Source: Gerris lacustris
Lineage: Eukaryota > Arthropoda > Insecta > Hemiptera > Gerridae
Reading direction: 5' to 3'
Length of the DNA: 64,000 bases
Assembly (NCBI GenBank): GCA_951217055.1
Contig: OX578286.1
Span: forward strand, 15,091,050 to 15,155,049
Positions 24,001 to 36,000 of this stretch are shown here, piece by piece (position 1 is the first letter of the stretch; each line of letters opens with the position of its first letter). The translations under genes and the position numbers were made by a program. Below the pieces are notes generated by a model, which was not told the origin of the DNA, did no database searches, and saw only the letters and a list, made by a program, of their open reading frames with translations.

Positions 24001-27000
24001 ACGTGTAAATCCATCAAAATCTTAAAACGAATATTCGCGCTAACAAACACTTTTTCTTTATATAAGAAAGTAAAGAAAGTAAAATATGGAAGAACTTTTG
24101 AACGAAAGGGGAGCTAAAATTAGTTATAAAAGTAGGGGCTTATTAAGGCATATAACAGAACTGAGCTTTATATTTTTACTTTATTATATAAAGAGAAAGT
24201 ATTTTGATGTCGAGAAAATTCGATTTTGAGATTTACACGTTTTGAGGTCCCTTGAGTAGTGACTAGACAAGGAAGAGGTTCGCTACCTTGTATAGACGTA
24301 GGATCTTGGTCACATTCAGTGTGCAGTGCTAAAAAAAAGGTTAGGTGCACTAAAGGAAGGAAAGAAGTGGGTTTTAATTATAATTTGTCTACCTCTCGTC
24401 TGTGCAGATGCATGGACTGCAAGGCCGATTTTGACGAAATTTGGCATACATGTTCAAAAAAATAATATACACTGAGGCTGCTCCAAGTTTGGGGGCTCTA
24501 CCTCCATAATCTCTGAAAAAAACCTAAAAAAATATATTTCTCGAAAACGGTTCCGACGATTTTAATTTTAAAAATTCTAAAATGTAGTCCATTTACGAAG
24601 CCGTTTTTATTACTAAAAAGCTTCATCTCAAAAATGCTTGATAAAGATAACTTCTTTAATAACGTACATAGTATGCCATGCACGCATTATTATCGTTTTG
24701 CAACAATGGAATTTTTTTCAATTTATAAATATTATTGGGCTCTATGTTTAAAGCGGGGCCTACGTTCAAAGCGGGGCCTCTGATCAAAGTGGGGCCTGGG
24801 GCGGACCGCCCCCTCCGCCCCCCCTTCGGTACGCCACTGAATCAGCATAATGTGTTATACATCGTTTTAAAGGTCTTTAAGAGAAGGAAAAGAATATGTA
24901 AGTAATAAAATTTCACATTTAATATTTTCAAGATGGCGGCCAATATGGCGGACGACTAAAAAAAGTTTTAGCCAGAATAATGTGTTGTACATCGTTTTAA
25001 AGGTCTTTAAGAGAAGAATAAAAATATGTAACTAATAAAATTTCTCAGTTCATATTTTCAAGATGTCAGCCAATATGGCGGACGACTAAAAAAAGTTTTA
25101 GCCAGAATAATGTGTTATACATCGTTTTAAAGGCCTTTAAGAGAAGAAATTAAATAAAGATTATGGACACACATTTTTATAACAGGCGAGCGTAGCGAGC
25201 CTGCAATAATTTTATTAAATAATGATACTATAAAAATGCTGTATAAACAGGCGAGCACAGCGAGCCCGCAATAATTTTATTAAATATAAATGTAGAAATG
25301 CTGTATAAACAGGCGAGCGTCGCGAACCCGCAATAATATTATTAAATAAATACTATATGTACAAATGCTGCAATACCAGGCGAGCGTAGCGATCCTGCAT
25401 TAACATTAATAAATAAAGATAATGTAAAAATGCTATATAATCGGGCGAGCGCAGCGAGCCCGGAATAATCTTATTAAATAAAGATTATGTATATCCTCTG
25501 TATAAACAGGCGAGCGTAGCGAGCCTGCAATAATTTTATTAAGTAAAGATTATGTAGAAATGCTGTATAAACAGGCGAGCGTAGCGAGCCTGCATTAATA
25601 TTTTAACTAAAGATTATGGAAAAATACTTTTACTACAGGCGAACGTAGTGAGCCTAAAATAATTTTATTAAATCAAATATTAACCACAAATACTGTATAA
25701 ACAGGCGAACGTAGCGAGCCTGCATTTATATTAATAAATAAAGACTATGCAATACTGCCTGTAATAATTTTATTAAATAAAGATTATGTAGAAACGCTGT
25801 ATAGAGAGGCGAGCGCAGTGAGCCTGCATTAATATTATAAATATAAATATTGTGTACAAATGCGTATAACTAGGCGAGCGTAGCGAGCCAGCATTAATAT
25901 TATTAAATAAAGATTATGGATAAATACTTTTACTACAGGTGAACGTAGTGAGCCTGAAATCATATTATTAAATCAAATATTAACTACAAACGCTGTATAG
26001 AGAGGCGAGCGCAGCGAGCCTGCAATTATATTATAAATAAATATTGTGTACAAATGCTGTATAACCAGGCGAGCCAGCGGCCAGCATTAATATTATTAAA
26101 TAAAGAATATGGAAAAATACTTTTACAACAGGCGAGCGTAGCGAGCCAGCAATAATAATTTTATTAATTAAAGATTATGTAGAACACAGGTGAGCGTGGT
26201 GAGCCTGCAATAACTTTATTAAATAAGGATTATTATATGGATGGAAGGAAAACAGTTTTAGCTACCGAGAAGTTGTGAATTTATACGAAATTAAATTCGC
26301 TTTACAACATCTCGGCTTTGATTGACAATTTTAAATTTTAAGAATGGGCCTAATAATGAAGACAAGTAAAGAGGAAGTTGTAATCAGCATGCCACGCCAT
26401 ACATTGTTTTAAAAGGTTTTATGAGTAGCAAATGAATATTTAACTATTTTTACAAACGTTTTGATACAAATATGACCGAGATGACGGTGTTAAATAGTAA
26501 GCTTATTCTTATATGCTGTGTTACGTAAAAAAATTTCAAAGCTCTTTTCAGGTTGAATAAGAATATGTTAGGTTTTCACCGAAAAATTATCCTGGTAGCA
26601 AAATTTAGAACATAGTATGGGTGATATACGACCACAATCTACGCGAGTTCTTCATGCACCGTATCACTAGTAAATTTCAAATAAAAATCCCAAGGATCTA
26701 GAAAATTAACCTCAAACACTCTAAAAACTCACCATTTTGCACCTAGATATAAAAGATTTCGGGGGGTATTCTATACTCTATACCCTAACCCCCCCCCCCC
26801 CTCACTAAAAACAAAAAGGACTGAGATGTTTGTGATTACTGAATAGTATTCTTTATAACTTTATAAATAAACACGTGGATTAAAATTGTGTTATGTAAGC
26901 TTAAAAACTTTTATTACCAAAGAGAAAACAAACGAAATTGATACTTAGGTATGAATATGTTAGTAGTGTCGTTCCCGTTTTTTTACCATTGTTCAGAAAT

Positions 27001-30000
27001 TGCCGCCCTGGGCAATTGCCCAGTCTGCCCATGGGTAAATCGGGGCCTGGTTCGAGGTCAGTAGTAGATATTGATTGAAAGAAGAGAAGGGTTAAAGCGA
27101 TAATAGGTTATTACAGGGGATAAAGAATAGCGGTAAAGGGCGAATGCATACGAAAAAATCCCAGCAAACTCTAAATCGTTACAAGCAAAATTTTTGTAAC
27201 ATAAATACCAAACTTTTATCTAAAAAAAAAAATAATAAGCAAGAAGCTTATTACAATGTTAAAATTGTTTTAAAGGGTAGGTATAAAAATCGTGGTTCAC
27301 TTTTTTTATAATCGTATCGAAAACTTCAATGAAACCTTATATTAAAAGTCCATTAGAACAATGACGTAACTTGTTTCATTTTAAATTGCGAATATGAAAG
27401 TAAAAAAATACAAAAAATTAAATGTCCAGAATAAATTAGTTTTTTACTCCTTTTCCTACTTCAAAGGAACTAGGATGATTTGTAAAACGATAGCTTTCGC
27501 GAGTTAAGTAGAAACCATCATAAAAATAAATAAATAAAATGAATATTCTTGGAATTAACTGAGATGACGATTGGTTTCTCAGATTCTCAGTTAAATATCA
27601 AAGACTAAAAAAAAAAAAAAATAAACAAATATATTTCAAAAAATAAAAAGAACTTAAAGAAATGGATTTTGTTTATTATTAAGACATTTCATCTTCTAGG
27701 CACGTGTTTTTTTCTTGTTAACTTTTTATTTATTTTTTTTTTTTTTTCATTTAATAAAAACAGGGATTTTCTTATTAAAATTCAATGGTGTCCGGAAATA
27801 AATCTTTTTTTAGAATGAAAGTGTATTTCCGCCACCGATAAATCTACAGTTATAAATTATTTTAGTTACTCGATATAATTCTGGGGAAATGCTATTTTCA
27901 TGTGAATTTTAATTAGAGTAAAAGTAATTTTGCACAAAAAAACAACTGTTTAGCTTCACTAGACCTAAAATCGTCTAAATCCACAAAATCTCAAACAGAT
28001 CGCAAACGGGATTTCTTTTTTATGATATCACTATCACATTACTTTCTCTTTATACAACTCAAATCCAACTTCAATCCGTAACTTTCATGACACACTTTTC
28101 GCGAGAAATTTTATTTGTGATTAAATTTTGTCATTCGCGCATATCTACCCTATTAATATGCTGTTAGTAAGATTAAAATAATATTGTCACTTGGCCCAAT
28201 TAACACCGTATTTCTGTGAATATTTCTTATTAGACTTATCTAAAAACTAATAAGATACACATCTTATTAGACCTATTTAATAAGATGAATTCACAGAATT
28301 AGGTCGGTACATTTGAATTTGGGGAATATTTAATTAAAAGAAAGAAGCTTTCTTTTTAATAGTATTGTCAGTAATCAACCTTACATGTTTTCTAAGAAGA
28401 AACAAACAGTTTTTATAAAATACTAGCTCTTTACCCGTGCTCCGCTACAGATGTATTTAAATTAGAAGTACTGGCTAAATTGGTATATTATTATTTGAAT
28501 TCTGTTTAAAAGTATATATTATATATAACGTTAGTAATGCTATTATTCTTGTCATCTCTTTTTATATTTCTATGCTGTCTCAAAGAATAGCTGAATAGTG
28601 AAACCAAAAGCGTTTAACATTTTTAATCTATTCTTTTTTTTAACGAGTATTGAAAAATTGGAAAAAAAATGTAATACCATAATTCTATTTATAGGCAAAA
28701 AATAAAACGTAACCTCTTTTCTAGTTCCTTAATATATTCATAATATAAGATTAGACTGAAGATTGGGTCGTAAAGATTTTTCACAAACAACGAAATAGAC
28801 CTTTTTCCCCCCTTCATATAGATATTATAAATTGGCGAATTGCCAAAATCATTTCCCATTTGTCGAACGCAAAAAAAACGTTACTATCGTATTATCATAA
28901 GTCAGAAACTATCCGTTAGTATAGGTTTAGTTTTAAAAAGGGGGAAACAGTGGCATCGTTCCAACAACGCCTTGAACAGAAACTAGACGTGATGCCAGAG
29001 AATTTTATTTGACAAGCGTTATATCAAACAAAAAAGCAAAATAAAAACGCTTAACAATCGACCAATGAAGGAAAAAAATAAAAGTTATATCGTTTTAAAT
29101 CAGCTGATTTAAAAAAAAAAATGAAATGATCCACATAAAAGATGTCACATTAGGTAAATTATAAGGATTATGTTAGGAAATGTCCTGTAATAAAACTCAA
29201 TTATGACCTCAAACATCGCTATAATTATAACCCCAGCTGCAGCTGATTCGGGCCACCCCCCCCCCCCCCCCCCGGCAAGATGACGAAGTGGGCCCCCAAA
29301 ACACACACACATACTCTCTCACTCACTTACACACACACATACATTAAAAATAAACCGGAAGGGGGGGTGGGGGGGGGGGGGGGGGTTGAACCTTAATGTG
29401 TATAGAGAAAGTATTTCTCTACCCCTTGAAACCCGGAAAAATGTGTTAAAACGAATCTAATCATAAAAGTTGTTTTCCCAGCAGAAACCTATTTTCCAGA
29501 AATATTAGATAGAAAAAAAAAATTGAAGTAAAATATTTTTATTTTTCGCCGTAGAATCTAAATCTAAATTAGTAGAATCTAAATTGAAAATATACACTCC
29601 AGGATAAAATTTTGAAGTTAGGTGGCCTGGGGGAAAAATAGGTGAGGTGGTTGCCCCTACTGCACGATTGCATGAAGACACACTTCCCTTTACATGGCAC
29701 AGATCCTCTAAGATTCATTAATTTATCTCTAACCGTTTAGACAACGTATTATCGGAAGTGTTACTATGCTATCTTTGCTTGGTATATTTATTATTTTTCA
29801 CCGTAGAATACGAATATTCTATGAAAAATATATACTCCAATTTGAAATTTTGAAGTTGGGTGGGCTGGGAGCAAAGTGGGTAGTTGCCCCTAGTGGGTGA
29901 TTGCCCCTAGTGCCACTAATCGCCCGATTGCATGAAAACAAACTTCCCTTTGCATGGTAGAGATCCCCCAAGTTTCATTAATTTATCTCAAACCGTTCAA

Positions 30001-33000
30001 AAGTTAAGAGGGGGGGGGGGGGAGATTTTTGGACCACCCTGTATATAGATATTAAGGTTGATCTTTAGAGACCGGTGGCCGCTGGCCACGCCGTTTGAGG
30101 TTAGATTGAAATTCGCATTTTTCGAGTTGGACCTCTACCTGGTCTATATGCAGAAGGGTTGTTTTTCTTCAGATAATGAGCTCCGCACCGCGAAGCGGTG
30201 CGGGGTGGCCATTAAAAATTCTAGGGCAAACAAAGTTTAAAATCTAAGCTCAAACGGCGTGGCCACCGGTCTCTAAAGTAAAGATTTACCAGATATTAAT
30301 CTGTAACTTTAAAAGTACTCATCCAATATTTAAGAAATTTGAATGGTTAATGGTTAGCCGAAAGTAGCACAGAGGGTTCCATATTAATTATATTCGTCAT
30401 CGCATATTATATTGCTAAAATGATACTTTTATTCATGTCCCCAACAAAAAAAAAATCGGTCCGAGACAACTCAGACAAACTTTCTCATATACTAGTTCAT
30501 AATTACTTAGCTCAGTGTTTTCCATTTATTAGTTTTCGTATGTACATTAAATATTATTTGAACATTTCATCAAAATTTATCGTAAAAATAACTTCTCCTC
30601 GACGGGGAATCGAACCCGGCCTCTCTCTGTCCGCGTTTTAAGCTATTTTCTCAGGAACTAGAATTTTCCCGGGAAAAAAGGCTTATATTGTTAGATTCGT
30701 ATTTAATTGGACTACATTTTAGACTTTTTTTAATCAAAATTGTCGGAACCGTTTTCGAGAGATATTTTTGTTTCATGTCTTTTCAGAGTTTTTGGAGGGT
30801 AGCGCCCTCAAATTTAAAGCTAAAATTCATTTCTCGATTTCGCCTTGGGTTATGATTTTTCTGAAATGCATGCCAAATTTCGTCAAAATCGGCGCAGTTG
30901 GTTAGGCTTCAGGCGTCTGCACAGACGACAGAGACATTTTTTTAAAAAACACTTTTTTGTACTCAGGGGACCTCAAAACGTGTAAATCCATCAAAATCTC
31001 AAAATCGAATTTTCGCGCCATCACAATACTTTTCTCTTTATATAGAAAGTAAAAATTGAGTGATTTAGGGGAATAATTAAATAAAATAATTAAGAATATT
31101 TCTTTAAAACCAAATATAAGGGTAAATATTAGGTACGTGATAGGACCATAGGAAATGATCTAATTTTAAAACTAGTATAAAGATTTTAACCTCAATCTAA
31201 GACGGCTTTTCCCAATATGGCCGCCATTTTCCAATTTAAGACTTTCATCTATTCGACTGTCTTATTATTTCAATTTAATTAATTAAAAAAATGAATTATT
31301 TGGCTTAATCTAAAGACATTTTAAGTTTCACGTTTAAATAACTGTATTAGAATAAATAAAACAAGTATAGACGAACCATTTTAAGAAGTTTTCTCGAGTT
31401 AGATCGAAGTAAGCGTCTTGCGGGGGTGGAAAAAAACCGGCTTCGCGAAACACCAAGAAAAACCACGAAATATACATTTTTTTAACTTAAAAACTTTTAA
31501 TAACACGCTTATGAATGTTTTCAAAACAAATTATGAATATTTCTAAGGTTAAAACCAAATTATAAACGCACATAAACGAGAGAAAATCACGGACCAGAAG
31601 TCTTCGACGCAACACGACTAAAGACAAAGACTAACCGCAACCCGCAAACGCATTTAGGAACGCATTCAACAAGTTGTACCAATTGCCTTCTGGGAAAATG
31701 TCCCCCTGGACTCTGGACTGGATTAAACAATAAATAGTTTTGACCGATTTATAATTCATTATGTACTTTAAATATTTATTTTATTTATTAAATTAAAAAA
31801 TAAAAATTAAATTAAATTATTGAAAATAAAAATAATCCAAATAAAAATCATTTTAGATTGTGACGTCAAGATTAAGAAGAGATCTAATTGGTCAGTTATT
31901 ATTCTTAAACGTTTTTCTTCTACTTTATACACATGATTTAAAAATTAAATTTATCCAAAAAATATCATTCAAAAAAATGAACAATTAATCAATTTAAATT
32001 ATTATAAAAAGAATTTTTATTGATAACAATTAAATCAAATTATGAACAAATTATAATATAAAAAAAAATAGAAATAAATGGGGTGTGGTTACGTCACAAT
32101 TAAGGAGAACTCTGATTGGTCAAATATTTTTAACGAGTTTTCTTTCGGGGTTGTTTACAAATCATTTTAAAATTTAACAGAGAAAATAATAATATTATAA
32201 AAAAAAAAATAATAATAATAATTTTACGATTAAATAAATAATTTGTTATTGTTATACATATGTTGTTTTTATTTTAAAAAAATGATAAGAATACGGGGGA
32301 GGGGATCAATTAAATTATAAGTCTTATCAATTTTCAATTATGAGATCCATAAATTATTGTTTTTTATATTATAAAGTATTAACTAGGAAGTAAAAAATTA
32401 ATTCTTTTTTTTAATTTAATAAAAATAAACTGAATTTTATTGACGAAAGTTATAGCGAGAAAGAGTTAACGACGATCTTTTTCTTGTCATTTAACATTTT
32501 TTATTGATTACATTTGATTATAATATTCATAAAACTATGAGTTCAAGGGTTTTTGTTTAAACCTTTTTTTTATTATTTCAATATTAAGCTATGTTTTCTA
32601 AATTACAATAATTCCCAACAAAGAATTGTAATAGATCTCGAAACTGGTTCTTTTTCTAATTATTCCAAAACTACTATTGTAAATGTCACTACTTTTATCT
32701 GTGGATCTAATCAATAAAGATTCATTTGTTCCATTATCATTTATATAATCTATAATTTTATAATATAATATATAATTTTACTTTTTTACTAAATATAAAT
32801 TAGGCCTAAAGGCTCTTGTAAATATAAACTAAATAACTATAATTTTAATGTACCATGTATGATAATCTCGTCTATAATGGTCTTACAATTAGTCTTTAAT
32901 CTGACAGCATAGGAAAATAATAATAATAAAATAAAAAATGGGGAGGGTAACCAATGATTGCTCGAGAATTTGAAGTCTAGAAGGTACGACCAACTAGAAC

Positions 33001-36000
33001 TAGGCAAACAAAAATGTCACTGGCAGAGTGCCTCCTACATGCCTAGTGGCTTTATTTTTCCCCTCACATAGATTGGCCAATCTGAGCTGTCAGAGTAAAC
33101 ACTAATTCACACACGTGCTTCGTGAGTGCCATTTATCTATTTGTCTTAATAACTTTTTACACACACCGAGTGTTTGCCTTGTCAATTCAAGCCTTTGACT
33201 TAACCCAAAAACAAAAAATCCCTCCCTGTGTGAGCGCCACAAGGGGTGATGAATGACCAATTCAAGTCGCTATTCGTGCGACTACACATTCGTGTAAGAC
33301 TGTTATAGTTATACAGTAGAATCTCGATAAGAAGTGTCTCAAGGGGAATTAGGGATACAGTCTTGTTATCAAGGTGCTCTTTTTGTTGAGGGTCGTGTTA
33401 TCAAGGTTATTTTGGCCATCAGTCGTGTTATCGAGGTTAAGGGCAGGGTTTTCAAGTCTAGACTTGTTCAAGTTCGACCCATTCCTGTATAGAGATGCGT
33501 TATAGAGGTTGACTTCTCAAAACGACTTGTTATAGAGGTTCTGAGTTACGTTGTGAATTAGAAAAAATCCGTGTTATAGAGGTTGTTTGGATAATAATAG
33601 TCGCGTTATATAGGTTAATTTAACATTATGTGTTATGGCAATCTCAAGGGGATTTGAAAATTGCTCTTGTAATTGAGGTTGTCGTGTTATTGAGGGTCGT
33701 GTAAGCGAGGTTCTTCTGTATTTAATTACTCCGTGGCAATATAACCTTTGGAGTTTCGGCTTAATTTCACAATTTCTCTCCATTCATTCTGAACTAAGGC
33801 TTCTTCTAAATAAGATAACTATAACTTCTAGGTACTGAGGATTTTGGCTATATAATTGATATACATTCCAAAAAAATACTCCCATCTGGGGCATCATTAT
33901 ATAATTGTTGTTATAAGGGTAATACAGGTTTTACACTTAAAATTCATCCCTTTACATATTAAATTCAACCTTATACCTGTTAAATTCAACCCTTTACACA
34001 TTAAATTCAACCCTTTACACATTAAATTCAACATTTTACACAATTAATTCAACCTTTTACATTTCAAATTCAACCCTTTACATATTAAATTCATCCCTTC
34101 ACATATTTAATTCAACCTTTTACGCATTAAATTCATCCCTTTACCTATTAAATTCAACCTTTTACATTTCAAATTCAACCTTTTACACTTCAAATTTAAC
34201 CTTTTACATATTAAATTCAAATTTTTGAAAATCATACTTTTAAAAATAAATTCCTATAATTTTATTACACCTGTAATAAGTTTGATTTTGTGTACCAAGT
34301 AAAGATTTACCTATAGTGTGTTGGTAAAAGCACCAATATACCAGTTAGCATTCTATTAGATGTTAGAAAACTAATTATTCTGGAAAGTATGTACATATTG
34401 TATACAAACAACTTTATATATGCATACGAACTGTTGCATAAGCAAAGTCAGGCACAATACGATAAATCTGCATATGGTACACATAGTCGAACTCATTATA
34501 CGAAATTAAGTTCCAAAAGTTAAATGAATGTGTAGTAAAGGTTCAATTTGAAGTGAATACCCTGTACAGCTAAATAATAAAATACTCAATATAATATAAA
34601 TAATTATATATAATTGAATATTCAATAAATTATAATCCCAAAAACTCAATGATACAAAACGAAATTATTTAAAAAACGATGTAAATTTTAATCAGAGTGG
34701 TTTTATGTTTCAGGTTGCAGAGCTCAATGAAAAATTGTCTAAAATTGACGAAAAAGAAAAAGAATACGAGAAGAAAATGAACGCAATGAGAGAACTCAGA
34801 AAATTATACGATGAGAGAGGCAGAGCCATACTTGTAGAGCATAGACACCAGCTTGAAACTGAACGTACTAAGGTAACCATACTCGAATCTAAACTACGCA
34901 TGACTGAAAACTTAAATGAAGATCTCGTCGAGAAAAATAACTATATGAAGGAGAAAGTTAAAAATTTAGATAATCAACTCGATGCGGTAAAAGCAGAGCT
35001 GAGTGAAACAAAGATTCAATTAGCTACCGAGAAGGAAAGTCTGTATCACGCTTCATCACAAATCGCACTAATTAATAACTTAGTCTCACAAATTATATCT
35101 GGCCCGGAACTAGATCTGGATCATTTAGCGAGATTTCTGGAAGAGAATCACACTTTGATTAATGAATTGACAGCTAAAGGTGATATAGATTACGTTGCGT
35201 CTGCTTTAGTCGGAGTTGCCGGAGGTATCGTAGAAATACCTAAAGAGGAGAAATCAGACATAGCCGAAAACTTAGGTAAAGTTTGGAGAGTTTTAATAGA
35301 ATTATTATCGCATCACAAGAAATCTGACAGCACTGGTCAAGAGTGGGAAAGTTGTTATAAAAGTGTCGATACTCCTAAAGGACCTAAATTAGTTATCAGT
35401 GTAAGCCAAACTTTCATAAAATTAAAAGATTTGATTTTAGAAAAGAATAGTTTAGTTAAAGAAGTAGGAAGATTAAAAACATTGAACGAACATCTAGAGA
35501 ATCGAATGGAAGAAGAAGGGAATCGACTGACTTTAGTAACGGAAGAATTACACAACACGTGGGACGTTGTAAATAAGTTGAAAAGGCAACATGATAACTT
35601 ACATACTCACGAGAGGATATTGAAACACGAGTTGCAGCATAAGAGATCCATGCTAAACGGTTTGAAAGGTCAGTTGGAGATATGTCGTGAACAATGGGCG
35701 TTAGCAAGAGAGAAAAATTCTAAAACCGAAAACGATTGGATGCTTTTAAGAGCCGAATTTGCGAGTAGGAAACAAAAGAAGAAGTTTTTCAGTTCTGCCG
35801 AAAGTGGTTATGAAGAAGAGGAGGTACAATCACCAGAATATGATACAGATGATGATAAAAGCTTAGAAATTGAAGAGGAAAGTCCGGAAAATAGTGTTGG
35901 TGAAAATGTAAATCAACCTGGTAGTGTTAGCCCATCGGATATCTCTACATCCGAATCCAACTCATTATTAGACGAATGCAACGGGCCAATAAGCGAAATA

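Noticed and set aside
25184..26230. CRISPR-like array (short GC core, regular spacing)
   Set aside because: The 'spacers' are near-identical AT-rich sequence, the genome is eukaryotic and no cas genes are present. It is a tandem satellite.
30593..30640. Genuine tRNA gene at the 'gaatcgaacccgg' box
   Set aside because: Only a B-box/T-arm-like segment; no acceptor stem, anticodon arm or A box at the right distance. Repeated elsewhere, so a SINE part.
33931..34215. Interstitial telomeric repeat
   Set aside because: The 21-bp unit contains ttcaaccc-type text but not the insect TTAGG repeat.
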